Assembly: GCF_900111005.1 (NCBI RefSeq)
Contig: NZ_FOFV01000005.1
Location: 372,001 to 436,000 of the forward strand
Reading direction: 5' to 3'
From: Lentzea albida
Lineage (GTDB): Bacteria > Actinomycetota > Actinomycetes > Mycobacteriales > Pseudonocardiaceae
Length of the DNA: 64,000 nt
Below, piece after piece: positions 1 to 8,014 of this stretch. The notes beneath the pieces were generated by a model. It saw only the letters and a list, made by a program, of their open reading frames with translations, made no database searches and was not told where the DNA came from. Within the stretch, counting starts at the first letter, position 1; each line of letters begins with the position of its first letter. Position numbers and translations under genes: made by a program.

Positions 1-702
1 CCGGACGACCCGATCGTCCTGCCGAACCTCGCCGGTGCCTCGCACATGCACGACTTCTTCGGCAACCACTCGACGAACGCCCGGTCCACCCAGCAGTCGC
101 TGGAGGGGCAGACCGGCAACTGCAACCCGGCCGCGGACATCTCGTCGTACTGGGTGCCGACGCTGTACCGGGACAACACGGCGATCGCACCGACCGGCGT
201 GACCTTCTACTACCTCGGTGAGGGCGTGAACAACCCGGCGGCGATCCAGCCGACGCCGTACGGGTTGAAGATCGTCGCGGGCAACGCGAAAGCCACGGGT
301 GATGCCGACAGCATCGCGCGCTGGTCCTGCCTGCACGCCGGGCACGTCAACCCGTCCAAGAACTTCGTGACCTGCCCCGCGGGCACGATGCTCGAGACCT
401 ACCTGGACTTCCCGCAGTGCTGGGACGGCCGGAACCTGGACTCGGCCGACCACAAGTCCCACATGTCCTACCCGGTCGCGGGCGGCTGCCCGTCGAGCCA
501 CCCAGTGTCCGTGCCGAAGCTGCGCATGGTGCTGAGGTATCCGGTGAACGGCAGCACCGCCGGACTCCGGCTCGCTTCCGGTACGGGACAGACGATGCAC
601 GGTGACTTCTTCAACGTGTGGCCGCGCGCCGAGATGGAGCGCCGCGTCCGCAACTGCATCAACGTGGTGATCAAGTGCGACCACAACGGCAACCACGGAT
701 GA
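1..702 (+). CDS. DUF1996 domain protein, 5' end outside window
   Basis: The frame is open from base 1 and ends in TGA at 700-702, so 233 residues are visible and the N-terminus, probably with a secretion signal, lies upstream. The visible start carries the HMHDFFGN stretch typical of DUF1996. DUF1996 proteins are extracellular, found in actinomycetes and fungi, often beside carbohydrate-binding modules; their biochemical role is not established. Paired Cys residues (for example around NCNP, CLHAG, CWDG, GGCPSS and the C-terminal NCIN/KCDH) fit a disulfide-bonded secreted protein. The stop overlaps the ATG of the next gene (ATGA), so the two are probably translationally coupled. Confidence 0.85.
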   Translation, partial: PDDPIVLPNLAGASHMHDFFGNHSTNARSTQQSLEGQTGNCNPAADISSYWVPTLYRDNTAIAPTGVTFYYLGEGVNNPAAIQPTPYGLKIVAGNAKATGDADSIARWSCLHAGHVNPSKNFVTCPAGTMLETYLDFPQCWDGRNLDSADHKSHMSYPVAGGCPSSHPVSVPKLRMVLRYPVNGSTAGLRLASGTGQTMHGDFFNVWPRAEMERRVRNCINVVIKCDHNGNHG

Positions 703-1154
703 AAGTGCTCCTGCTGGCAGGCCTTCTCGCGGCCTGCCAGCAGGCTCCACCCCCGCCACCGGCACCGGTCGCCCAGAACGGTTACGGCGCAACGGAACGG
801 GCATTCGTCGAGCTCGCCATCGCCACCGACGAGCAGGCCCTGAAGCTGCTCGACCTCACCGACCGGTCCGAGCTGAAGGAGAACCGGAACATCGAGCTGA
901 CCGAACTGAGGAAGCTGCTCGACGCGCCGTACGTGAACAACCACGCCGGGCACGACATGCCGGGCATGCCGACGGACGCCGAGATCCAGCTCGCCTCGAC
1001 CAGCCCGGACGCCCTGGACCAGTTCGTGCGCACCCACCTCACCGAGTCGCTCGAGGTCGTGCGCTCGGCGGGGTCCGCGATCACCCACCCGCCGACCGCC
1101 GAGGTCGTGAAGCTGATGGAGCGGCACCGCACGGCAGAGCTGGCGGCCGGGTGA
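699..1154 (+). CDS. DUF305-like lipoprotein, degenerate metal motif
   Basis: This 151-aa protein starts at ATG 699, which overlaps the DUF1996 stop and puts a lipoprotein signal (LLLAGLLAAC, lipobox LAAC) at the N-terminus; starts further upstream would bury it. A Pro-rich linker follows the lipid-anchored Cys. The rest resembles DUF305, a helical family with two four-helix repeats and HH metal or copper-linked motifs. GHDMPGMPTDAEI matches the family's usual MPGM segment. The canonical HHxxAI pair of the first half appears lost (LAIATDEQAL instead), so it may no longer bind metal. The stop overlaps the next gene's GTG. Confidence 0.7.
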   Translation: MKVLLLAGLLAACQQAPPPPPAPVAQNGYGATERAFVELAIATDEQALKLLDLTDRSELKENRNIELTELRKLLDAPYVNNHAGHDMPGMPTDAEIQLASTSPDALDQFVRTHLTESLEVVRSAGSAITHPPTAEVVKLMERHRTAELAAG

Positions 1155-2131
1155 AGCGCGTGACGCTGGAGGAGGTGGCTCGGGTGGCCGGGGTGTCGCG
1201 CGCGACGGCGTCGAGAGTCGTCAACGGCGCTTCCAGCGTCGACGAGTCGCTGCGCCACGCCGTGCAGAAGGCCATCTCCAGCACGGGGTACCTGCCGAAC
1301 ATCGCCGCGCGGTCGCTCGTGACGCGCCGGGCGGCCGCGATCGGCCTGCTGCTGCCCGACGAACGCCGCATGGACGGCGACCCGCACCTCGCGAGCGTCG
1401 TCAGCGGCGTGACGAGGGTCGTGCGACCGCTCGGCATCCACCTGGTGCTGATGATGACCGGCCCCGGCACGCGTGCGCAGGCGATGAGCGACCTGCGGTG
1501 CGGGCGGCTCGACGGCGTGATCCTCGTGCACACCGACCCGGCGGACCCGGTGCCGGGCGAGCTGATCGCGGCCGGGCTGCCGGTCGTGCTCGCCGGCCGC
1601 CCGCTCAAGCCGATGCCGATCACCTACGTCGACGTGAACCAGACCGCGGGGGCCGCGATGGCCGGGCGTCGCCTGAAGTCGTTGCGGTGCAGCAGGATCG
1701 CGACGATCACCGGACCCCAGGACACCCCGGCGGGCCAGGACCGGCTCGCCGGGTTCCTCGCCGAGGTGCCGGACGCCGTGGTCGTGCACGGGGACTTCAC
1801 CCGGCAGTCCGGGATCACCGCGATGCAGAAGCTCCTGCGCTGCTGCCCGGACGTCGACGGAGTGTTCATCGCCTCGGACCTGATGGCGAACGGCGCCATC
1901 CCCGTGCTGCACCGCAACGGTCGCAAGGTGCCGGACGACGTGGCGGTCGTCGGGTTCGACGACAGCAGCGCCGCGCTGACGTCCGAACCCGAGCTCACCA
2001 CGGTCCGGCAGCCGATCACCGACATGGCCGCGGAGATGGCGCGGCAGCTGCTGCGCCAGATCGCCGAGCCGCGCTCCCCCGCCACCTCGGTGGTCTTCGA
2101 GCCGACGCTGGTGGTGCGGGACAGCGGCTGA
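1151..2131 (+). CDS. LacI-family transcriptional regulator
   Basis: This is a 326-aa repressor-type protein. The N-terminal DNA-binding helix-turn-helix is clear (TLEEVARVAGVSRATASRVVNG, residues about 5-26), followed by the hinge helix and a periplasmic-binding-like sugar sensor domain ending in the usual RQPITDMA...LVVRDSG tail. The GTG start overlaps the lipoprotein stop (GTGA), so it is likely the third gene of a DUF1996-lipoprotein-LacI operon. That is an odd setting, since most LacI proteins sit beside sugar transporters or glycosidases. Its effector and target genes are unknown; genes upstream of the window may be the targets. It is convergent with the next gene, one base apart. Confidence 0.93.
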   Translation: MKRVTLEEVARVAGVSRATASRVVNGASSVDESLRHAVQKAISSTGYLPNIAARSLVTRRAAAIGLLLPDERRMDGDPHLASVVSGVTRVVRPLGIHLVLMMTGPGTRAQAMSDLRCGRLDGVILVHTDPADPVPGELIAAGLPVVLAGRPLKPMPITYVDVNQTAGAAMAGRRLKSLRCSRIATITGPQDTPAGQDRLAGFLAEVPDAVVVHGDFTRQSGITAMQKLLRCCPDVDGVFIASDLMANGAIPVLHRNGRKVPDDVAVVGFDDSSAALTSEPELTTVRQPITDMAAEMARQLLRQIAEPRSPATSVVFEPTLVVRDSG

Positions 2132-2132
2132 G

Positions 2133-2792
2133 TCAGCTCGTCCGCTGCCGGATCGGCATGTCGCGCGCGATCACCCACGTGCCGGCCAGCGCCACCACGA
2201 ACGACAGCACGAGGACCGCGGGCAGCGCCGAGCCGAACAGGTCGGGGGTGTCGTCGACGAACGGCAGGTTGCCCGACCCCGGCATCCGCAGCCGCGTCAC
2301 GACCACGAGCGCCAGCGCCACGGGCAGGACGAAGAGCCCGCCCCCGCCGTACCTGTCGAACGCGGCGGCGCAGAGCATCCCGACCGCGATCCACACCAGG
2401 TACATCAGGAAGTACGAGAGCTGGGCGCCGTGCTCGTCCGCACGCCAGTCCATGAGCGAGTAGATCCCGCCCTCGACGAGGAAGCCGAGCCATTCGGTCG
2501 CCGTCATCACGACCGCCAGCACGACGGAGAACGCCGATGCCGCAAGGAGGAACTCACGGCGCGTACGCCCGTGCGCCACGGCGACCGGCATCATGTTGTG
2601 GATCGCGTAGACGCCGATGAACAGCAGGAACCAGGGCCCGACCTGGGACGCGACGACGTTCCACGCGCTGATCTCGACGTCGCGGAAGATCGACACGACG
2701 AACGTGAGCGCCACGACGAACACGAACGCGCCGCCCGCGACCATCGCGCTGAACAGGCCGAGCGCCGCCGTCAGGCGACGGAAGATCTTCAC
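2133..2792 (-). CDS. ABC transporter-associated membrane protein
   Basis: A 219-aa integral membrane protein with about six hydrophobic segments (for example LGLFSAMVAGGAFVFVVALTFVV near the N-terminus and a last one before the charged C-terminal RDMPIRQRTS). The GTG start at 2792 overlaps the stop of the upstream ATPase gene (GTGA) and is preferred over longer in-frame starts that would lie inside that ATPase. It probably forms the permease of an ABC exporter with the ATPase. The family cannot be named from sequence, but a GntR(YtrA)-ATPase-membrane protein layout is common in Gram-positive envelope-stress or drug-export operons. Confidence 0.8.
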   Translation of the reverse strand: MKIFRRLTAALGLFSAMVAGGAFVFVVALTFVVSIFRDVEISAWNVVASQVGPWFLLFIGVYAIHNMMPVAVAHGRTRREFLLAASAFSVVLAVVMTATEWLGFLVEGGIYSLMDWRADEHGAQLSYFLMYLVWIAVGMLCAAAFDRYGGGGLFVLPVALALVVVTRLRMPGSGNLPFVDDTPDLFGSALPAVLVLSFVVALAGTWVIARDMPIRQRTS

Positions 2793-3667
2793 CGCTTGCC
2801 TCCGACCGGATCGGTGAGGTGCACGAACAGGTCCTGCAACGCGATCGGCCCGAGCTCCAGGCCGAGCCCGCGCGCCCGGATCAGCTGGTCGTCCTCCAGC
2901 GCCCCGTAGACCATCGCGGCCTTGGTGCGTCCCAGCGACTTCTCGCCGAGCACCGTCATCCCGGCGGTGAACTCGTCGACGTCGGAGGCGTTCCCGGTGA
3001 CCTCGGTGCCGCGCGAGCGCAGCACGTCGGCCTCCTCCTGCAGCACCAGCCGGCCGGCGTCGACGATCACGACCTCCTCCAGCAGCGAGGAGAGCTCCTC
3101 GATGAGGTGCGTCGAGATCATGATCGTGCGCGGGTGCGCCATGAAGTCGTGCAGCAGCGTGTCGTAGAACGCGTACCGCGTCGGCGTGTCCATGCCGAGG
3201 TGCGACTCGTCGAGCATGGTGAGCGGCGAGCGGCTGGCGAGCCCGATCACGACGCCGAGCGCGGACCGCTGCCCCAGCGAGAGCTCGCCGACCTTGGTCC
3301 TGAGCCCGATCTTGAACAGCTCGGTGAGCTCCAGCGCGTAGTCGTTGTCCCACGTGTCGCGCCAGGCGGCGCCGTACTCCAGCACGTGCGAGACCTTGTC
3401 GCCCTTGTCCGCGGCGTCGGCGGAGTGCCGGACCAGGCACACCCGGCGCATCGCGGCGGCGTTCTCGAAGACGGGCACGCCGTCGAGCTGAACGGTTCCT
3501 GAAGGCTTGCGGTACCCCGCGAGCGCCGACATCAGGCTGGTCTTGCCGGCGCCGTTGCGCCCCAGCAGCCCGTAGATCTTGTTGCCGGACAACGTGAAGC
3601 TCATGTCGTCGATGGCGGTCACGTCGCCGTAGCGGACCGTTAAGCCCTGCACCTCTACTCGCATCAC
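2789..3667 (-). CDS. ABC transporter ATP-binding protein
   Basis: This 292-aa single-domain ATPase has a Walker A (GLLGRNGAGKTS, about residues 33-44), an ABC signature in variant form (LSLGQRSALG), a Walker B ending in a catalytic carboxylate (TMLDESHLGMD) and the H-loop (MISTHL). The signature carries GQ followed by R, and LDES replaces the usual LDEP, which is common in YtrB/YxlF-type exporters. Two starts are possible, GTG 3667 or ATG 3664; the GTG overlaps the GntR stop. It is the middle gene of the GntR-ATPase-membrane operon and presumably energises the 2133-2792 product. Confidence 0.92.
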   Translation of the reverse strand: MMRVEVQGLTVRYGDVTAIDDMSFTLSGNKIYGLLGRNGAGKTSLMSALAGYRKPSGTVQLDGVPVFENAAAMRRVCLVRHSADAADKGDKVSHVLEYGAAWRDTWDNDYALELTELFKIGLRTKVGELSLGQRSALGVVIGLASRSPLTMLDESHLGMDTPTRYAFYDTLLHDFMAHPRTIMISTHLIEELSSLLEEVVIVDAGRLVLQEEADVLRSRGTEVTGNASDVDEFTAGMTVLGEKSLGRTKAAMVYGALEDDQLIRARGLGLELGPIALQDLFVHLTDPVGGKR

Positions 3668-4032
3668 ACGCCCCCGTTGTTCTCGTGCTGCTCGATCCGG
3701 CGGATGACCTCGGCGAGCGGGATGCCGATCGCCCGCGCCTCCGCGACCATCGGGTCCACGACCTCGCCGAAGAAGGTCTCCCGCCCCTGTGCCCGCAGCA
3801 TGTCGCGAGCCCGCGTGCTCACGAACATCCCGATCCCCCTCTTCTTGTAGAGCACCTGCTCGTCCACGAGCTGCTGGAACGCCTTCGCGGCCGTCGCCGG
3901 GTTGATCCGGTAGTAGGCGGCGTACTGGTTGGTCGACATGACCTGCTCGTCCGCCTTCAACGCCCCGCTGAGCACGTCCGCCTTGATCCGGTCGGCGATC
4001 TGCCGGTAGATCGGGCTCCGGTCGTCGAACAT
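3664..4032 (-). CDS. GntR-family regulator, YtrA type
   Basis: A 122-aa regulator with an N-terminal winged helix (SPIYRQIADRIKADVLSGAL; STNQYAAYYRINPATAAKAFQQLVDE) and only a short helical C-terminal tail, the size and shape of the YtrA subfamily. YtrA repressors generally control the ABC transporter genes they are cotranscribed with and respond to cell-wall-active compounds or an unknown ligand. The gene leads the operon 4032-2133 and a strong inverted repeat lies just upstream of its start, so autoregulation is likely. Confidence 0.9.
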   Translation of the reverse strand: MFDDRSPIYRQIADRIKADVLSGALKADEQVMSTNQYAAYYRINPATAAKAFQQLVDEQVLYKKRGIGMFVSTRARDMLRAQGRETFFGEVVDPMVAEARAIGIPLAEVIRRIEQHENNGGV

Positions 4033-4045
4033 GACCTAGTTCCTC

Positions 4046-4069
4046 GGTTCGTTACTCATGTAATGAACC
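4046..4069. promoter_or_regulatory. Palindromic operator of the GntR operon
   Basis: Arms GGTTCGTTAC and GTAATGAACC match at 9 of 10 positions around a TCAT centre. The site lies in the 65-bp gap between the divergent GntR gene and the membrane protein starting at 4098, the usual position and shape of a YtrA-type operator. It may govern both directions. Confidence 0.75.
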
Positions 4070-4097
4070 ATAGCAGTGGCGGGGTACGCTTGGCCAC

Positions 4098-4916
4098 GTG
4101 GTCGGGGTCGCGATCCTGTGCGCGGTTCTCGCGGCGGTGTGCAGCGCACTCGGCGCGATGTGGCAGCACGCCGGTGTGCGGGAGACGACCGACCTGAAGC
4201 TGACGTCGGCGTTGCAACTCGTGCGTTCACGCCGGTGGGTCCACGGGTTCCTGGTGCTCTTCGCGTGCGCGGTCCTGCAGGTCGTCGCGCTGTCGCTGGC
4301 CCCGGTCTCGGTGGTCGCGCCGCTGAACGCGCTGGCCATCCCGATCATCGCGGTGGTCCGCGCCCGCAGGCTGAGCGGGATGCTCGCCGCCGCGGTGCTG
4401 GTGGCCACGGTCGGGATCGTGGTGTTCGTGACCATCACGGCGGGCGAGGCGATTCCCACCGAGGTGACGCCGAAGGTCGCGTTGCAGGCCGGTCAACTCG
4501 TGGTCGCGGGCGTGCTGGTGTGCGTCGTCGCGGCGACGTTCACCGCGGGGGCCATCAGGGCGCTGGCGCTGTCCGTGGGCGCCGGCATCGCGTACGGGCT
4601 GGTCGCCGTGCTGGTCAGAGACGTCACGACGTCGCTGCCGGCACTCGAGTGGGTCTCGCTCGGCGGGCTCGTCGTCGCGTTCCTCACCGGCGCGTGGTTC
4701 ATCCAGCTCGGCTACGCCGCCGGGCCACCCGACCTCGTCGTGGCCGGTCAGACCGTCGTGAACCCGATCGTGGCGGCGTGGATCGGCATCAAGCTGCTCG
4801 GCGAGGGCACGGGCATGAGCGCGGTGGCGCAGGCCGGGCTGGTGGTGAGCGCGGTGGCCGCGGTGTCCGGCACCGTCGTGCTGGCCTACTACCACCGCGT
4901 GAAGGTCGAGGCATGA
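4098..4916 (+). CDS. DMT/EamA-like multi-spanning membrane protein
   Basis: A 272-aa protein made almost entirely of hydrophobic helices, about nine or ten, arranged as two similar halves (LAAVCSALGAMWQHAG near the start; a repeat of VVAPLNALAIPIIAVV-type and VVAGQTVVNPIVAAWIG-type segments). This resembles the drug/metabolite transporter superfamily and the actinobacterial DMT-related proteins with a conserved APxxALAxP motif. The substrate is unknown. The GTG start at 4098 is divergent from the GntR operon and shares its operator-containing gap. Confidence 0.75.
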   Translation: MVGVAILCAVLAAVCSALGAMWQHAGVRETTDLKLTSALQLVRSRRWVHGFLVLFACAVLQVVALSLAPVSVVAPLNALAIPIIAVVRARRLSGMLAAAVLVATVGIVVFVTITAGEAIPTEVTPKVALQAGQLVVAGVLVCVVAATFTAGAIRALALSVGAGIAYGLVAVLVRDVTTSLPALEWVSLGGLVVAFLTGAWFIQLGYAAGPPDLVVAGQTVVNPIVAAWIGIKLLGEGTGMSAVAQAGLVVSAVAAVSGTVVLAYYHRVKVEA

Positions 4917-4918
4917 CC

Positions 4919-4955
4919 TTGGTGGCACGCGAGAAATGCGCTCGCGTGCCACCAA
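4919..4955. terminator. Strong bidirectional hairpin terminator
   Basis: A perfect 15-bp stem (TTGGTGGCACGCGAG / CTCGCGTGCCACCAA) with a 7-nt loop AAATGCG lies between the convergent membrane protein gene and the MbtH gene. No T-tract follows, as is usual for actinobacterial hairpin terminators. Confidence 0.8.
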
Positions 4956-4984
4956 AGTAGGAGGACGCTCTTCCGCCGGCTACC

Positions 4985-5179
4985 TCACCGGATGGAGGCC
5001 GGACGCAGGTCCGTCCAGTTCTCCTCGACGTAGGCCAGGCACGCCTCGCGGCTCTCCTCGCCGAACACCTTGGTCCACCCGGCGGGCACCTCCGCGAACA
5101 CCGGCCACAGCGAGTGCTGCTCTTCTTCGTTGACCAGCACGAAGAAACGGCCCTGCGGGTCCTCGAACGGGTTGGTCAT
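4985..5179 (-). CDS. MbtH-like protein
   Basis: A 64-aa protein carrying the full MbtH signature: NPFED at the start, then [15 protein letters not shown] and VPAGW with the three conserved Trp-containing motifs. MbtH-like proteins are chaperone-like partners of NRPS adenylation domains, often in siderophore pathways. The start at ATG 5179 gives the standard family length. It follows the N-monooxygenase gene by 20 bp and is probably cotranscribed. No NRPS gene is in this window, so its partner enzyme lies elsewhere. Confidence 0.95.
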   Translation of the reverse strand: MTNPFEDPQGRFFVLVNEEEQHSLWPVFAEVPAGWTKVFGEESREACLAYVEENWTDLRPASIR

Positions 5180-5199
5180 GACGGTCCTTCCTCGTGGAA

Positions 5200-6450
5200 C
5201 TACTTGACTGCCTGGAGCTTCGGTTCCGCCTGCTGCTGCGCGACCCCGCGCAGGACGGAGTCGAGGATCTCGCCGACGCGCACGGCGGTGTTGGAGAGCA
5301 GCGACGACGTGATGCCGTGCGTGTGTTCGGTGCCGCCCTGCAGGTAGATGCCGCCGCGTACGGTGTCGTCCGTGACGAGGCGGTAGTCGCGCGTCACCTT
5401 CAGCCGGCCGCGCTCGTCGCGTTCGAGGTGGCGGCCGAGGTCGCCGAGCAACCCGGCGGGGTTCGCCGGCCGGTAGCCGGTGGCGTAGACGATCACGTCG
5501 GCGTCGATCGGCAACTGCCCGCCGTCGGCGAGCGACTCGACGACGCACTTGCCGTCGGAGGTCACGTCGGTGAGCCTGGAGGTGTTGTGCAGCAACAACC
5601 TCTGCCTGCCGACGACCTTCTCCCGGTACACCCGCCGGTACAGCTCCTCGATGAGGTCGCCGTCGACCACGCCGTAGTTCGTGTTGGCGTGGTAGCCCAT
5701 GAGCCTGGCCTTGACGTCCTCGGGCGCGGCGTAGAAGTCGTCCACCGCGGCGGGGTCGAAGATCCGGTTCGCGAACGAGCTGTCGTCGGCGGGGCTGTAG
5801 CCGTACCGCGCGAACACGCCGTGCACCTCGGCCCGCGGGAACCGGTCGTGGAAGAACGCCACGGCCTCGGCCGCGCTCTGCCCGGCGCCGACCACGACGA
5901 CCTGGCGCGGGTCCTCCAGTGTGTCGACGCGCGTGAGCAGGTCCTTGTTGTGCCAGATCCGCTCGCCCGGCTCGATGCCGTCCGGCAGGTTGGCCTCGAG
6001 ACCGGTCGCCAGCACCAGGTTGCGCGTCCTGACCTGCTGGTTCCCCGCGGTGAACTCGAACCCGTCGCCGGTCGCGCGGACCTCGGAGACCTCCGCGCCG
6101 TACGAGACGTGGTGCTCGACCCGTTCCGCGGCCCACTCGAAGTAGTCGTGGAACTCCTTGCGCAGCGGGAAGAGGTTCTTGTGGTTGACGAAGTCGATCA
6201 GCCGCCCGCGGTCGCGCAGGTAGCAGAGGAAGCTGAAGGCGCTGGTGGGGTTGCGCAGGGTGACGAGATCCTTGAGGAACGAGACCTGCATCGTCGCGTC
6301 CTCGAGCAGCATCCCCCGGTGCCAGCCGAACCGCGGCTGCTTCTCGAAGAAGCGGGCTCTGACGGGGAGTTCGTGTTCCTCCACGGCGATCGCGAGAGCG
6401 AGGTTGGACGGGCCGAACCCCACTCCGGCCAGGTCTAACACCGGTTCCAT
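5200..6450 (-). CDS. L-ornithine/L-lysine N-monooxygenase (siderophore)
   Basis: This 416-aa flavoprotein belongs to the SidA/PvdA/IucD family, which N-hydroxylates the side-chain amine of ornithine or lysine for hydroxamate siderophores using FAD and NADPH. Visible are the N-terminal FAD site ([12 protein letters not shown]), the early conserved W-H stretch ([15 protein letters not shown]), the NADPH site ([12 protein letters not shown]) and the C-terminal ATGYRPANP motif. ATG 6450 is chosen because GGAGAGG sits 6 nt upstream. Its substrate, ornithine or lysine, cannot be fixed by eye. With mbtH downstream and an iron-box-like palindrome upstream it looks like an iron-repressed siderophore operon. 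Confidence 0.93.
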   Translation of the reverse strand: MEPVLDLAGVGFGPSNLALAIAVEEHELPVRARFFEKQPRFGWHRGMLLEDATMQVSFLKDLVTLRNPTSAFSFLCYLRDRGRLIDFVNHKNLFPLRKEFHDYFEWAAERVEHHVSYGAEVSEVRATGDGFEFTAGNQQVRTRNLVLATGLEANLPDGIEPGERIWHNKDLLTRVDTLEDPRQVVVVGAGQSAAEAVAFFHDRFPRAEVHGVFARYGYSPADDSSFANRIFDPAAVDDFYAAPEDVKARLMGYHANTNYGVVDGDLIEELYRRVYREKVVGRQRLLLHNTSRLTDVTSDGKCVVESLADGGQLPIDADVIVYATGYRPANPAGLLGDLGRHLERDERGRLKVTRDYRLVTDDTVRGGIYLQGGTEHTHGITSSLLSNTAVRVGEILDSVLRGVAQQQAEPKLQAVK

Positions 6451-6497
6451 CGCGATCCTCTCCTGGCACTCCACGCTGGCGTAAAGTAACCCTAACT

Positions 6498-6519
6498 TAA
6501 CTAAGGCATGCCTTAGCTA
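6498..6519. promoter_or_regulatory. Iron-box-like palindrome (IdeR/DmdR type)
   Basis: The 16-bp perfect palindrome CTAAGGCATGCCTTAG (6501-6516) sits about 50 bp upstream of the N-monooxygenase start, in a locally AT-rich stretch. It resembles the TTAGG...CCTAA boxes bound by DtxR/IdeR/DmdR iron repressors, though the centre differs from the textbook 19-mer. The target gene type supports iron control. Confidence 0.6.
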
Positions 6520-6626
6520 GTACATTCGGACGTGATCCACGTCGCTGGAGCGCGAGAACGGTCGTACGCGAGCGCCGCTCGACTCGGATTCAAGCCGTGA
6601 ACAGGCGCGAAGAGGCGGAAATGGAA

Positions 6627-6675
6627 CCGGCCCGGCCGTCGTGGGGGCGCGGAGATTCCACGACGGCCGGGCCGG
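6627..6675 (-). terminator. Long hairpin terminator of GH1 operon
   Basis: A perfect 18-bp GC-rich stem (6627-6644 with 6658-6675) and a 13-nt loop end just 10 bp past the beta-glucosidase stop. It separates that operon from the siderophore promoter region. Confidence 0.85.
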
Positions 6676-6685
6676 AATTCAGGGG

Positions 6686-8014
6686 TCAGTGGCGGGTGAT
6701 CAAATCCCGGAACCACCGCGCGCTCTGCTTGAGCGTCCGCTCCTGGGTCTCGTAGTCGACGTGCACGATGCCGAACCGCTTGCCGTACCCGTAGCCCCAC
6801 TCGAAGTTGTCCATCAACGACCAGGCCAGGTAGCCGCGCACGTCCGCGCCGGCCCGCACCGCGGCGGCCACGGCGGCGATGTGCGACCTCAGGTAGTCCA
6901 CGCGGTCGGCGTCGGCGACGTGGCCGTCCACCACGTCCAGGTCGTCGAAGGCCGCGCCGTTCTCGGTGATCACCATCGGCACGCCGTAGTCCTCGTGCAG
7001 GCGCACCAGCAACGACGTGAAGCCCTCCGGCACGATCTCCCAGCCCATCGCGGTGACCGGGCGGCCCTGCGGCACCACCTCGGACACGTGCGGGTCGTCG
7101 GTCGCCCTGCGCACGTGCGAGGTGTAGTAGTTCACGCCGAACACGTCCAGCGGCGTCGAGATGACCTCCAGGTCGCCCGGACGCACCGGCAGTTCGGCAC
7201 CTCGCGCGGCGACGTCGGCCAGCACGTCCTCCGGATAACGCCCGTGCACCAGCGGATCCAGGTAGATCCGGGTGCCGAACCCGTCGGCGCGGCGGGCCGC
7301 GTCCACGTCACGCGGGTCGTCGGACGCCGCGCTGTGCGTGCCCATGTTCAGCGTGATGCCGAGCGACGCCACGTTGCGCGAACGGAGCTCCTGCGCCGCC
7401 AGCCCGTGTGCGAGCAGGAGGTGGTGCGTGGCACGCATGGACTCGGCGAAGTTCGTGCGGCCCGGCGCGTGCCTGCCGGTGTCGTAGCCGAGCACCGCCG
7501 AGCACCACGGCTCGTTCAGCGTCGTCCACGTCGGCACGCGGTCGCCCAGCGCGTCGTGCACCAGGCCCGCGAACTCGGCGAACCGGTACGCGGTGTCGCG
7601 GTGGGGCCAGCCGCCCGCGTCCTCCAGCTCCTGCGGCAGGTCCCAGTGGTAGAGCGTGAGCCACGGGTCGACGCCCTTGTCCAGCAACTCGTCGACGAGC
7701 CGGGAGTAGAAGTCGACGCCCTTGCGGTTCACCGGGCCGCGGCCGCCGGGCTGGATGCGCGGCCACGACACGGAGAACCGGTACTTGTCGACGCCCAGAC
7801 CGGCGATCAACGCCACGTCGGACGGCATGCGGTGGTAGTGGTCGCAGGCCACGTCGCCGGTCTCGCCGTTCACGACGGCGCCGGGACGGCGGGAGAAGGT
7901 GTCCCAAATGGACAGGGTTCGGCCGTCCTCGTCCCACGCGCCCTCGATCTGGTACGCCGAAGTCGCGACGCCCCAGAAGAAGTCGGCGGGCAGCCCCGCG
8001 GTCACGTCAGACAT
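6686..8014 (-). CDS. GH1 family beta-glucosidase
   Basis: A 442-aa, single-domain, cytoplasmic glycoside hydrolase family 1 enzyme (no signal peptide), of normal family length. The general acid/base Glu is in TLNEP (E168) and the nucleophile Glu in ITENG (E351); FFWGVATSAYQIEG and the YHWDLP segment are also family hallmarks. It cleaves beta-linked glucosides such as cellobiose after uptake. ATG 8014 overlaps the end of the ATPase gene by 8 bp; an in-frame GTG at 8020 is also possible. It is the last gene of the importer operon, and its location explains what the transporter likely brings in. Confidence 0.95.
   Translation of the reverse strand: MSDVTAGLPADFFWGVATSAYQIEGAWDEDGRTLSIWDTFSRRPGAVVNGETGDVACDHYHRMPSDVALIAGLGVDKYRFSVSWPRIQPGGRGPVNRKGVDFYSRLVDELLDKGVDPWLTLYHWDLPQELEDAGGWPHRDTAYRFAEFAGLVHDALGDRVPTWTTLNEPWCSAVLGYDTGRHAPGRTNFAESMRATHHLLLAHGLAAQELRSRNVASLGITLNMGTHSAASDDPRDVDAARRADGFGTRIYLDPLVHGRYPEDVLADVAARGAELPVRPGDLEVISTPLDVFGVNYYTSHVRRATDDPHVSEVVPQGRPVTAMGWEIVPEGFTSLLVRLHEDYGVPMVITENGAAFDDLDVVDGHVADADRVDYLRSHIAAVAAAVRAGADVRGYLAWSLMDNFEWGYGYGKRFGIVHVDYETQERTLKQSARWFRDLITRH

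Noticed and set aside
5200-6469. Extended 494-aa frame ending in the MbtH sequence
   Set aside because: Only the last 64 codons are a real protein; the rest is the antisense-like shadow of the N-monooxygenase in the same strand's other frame.
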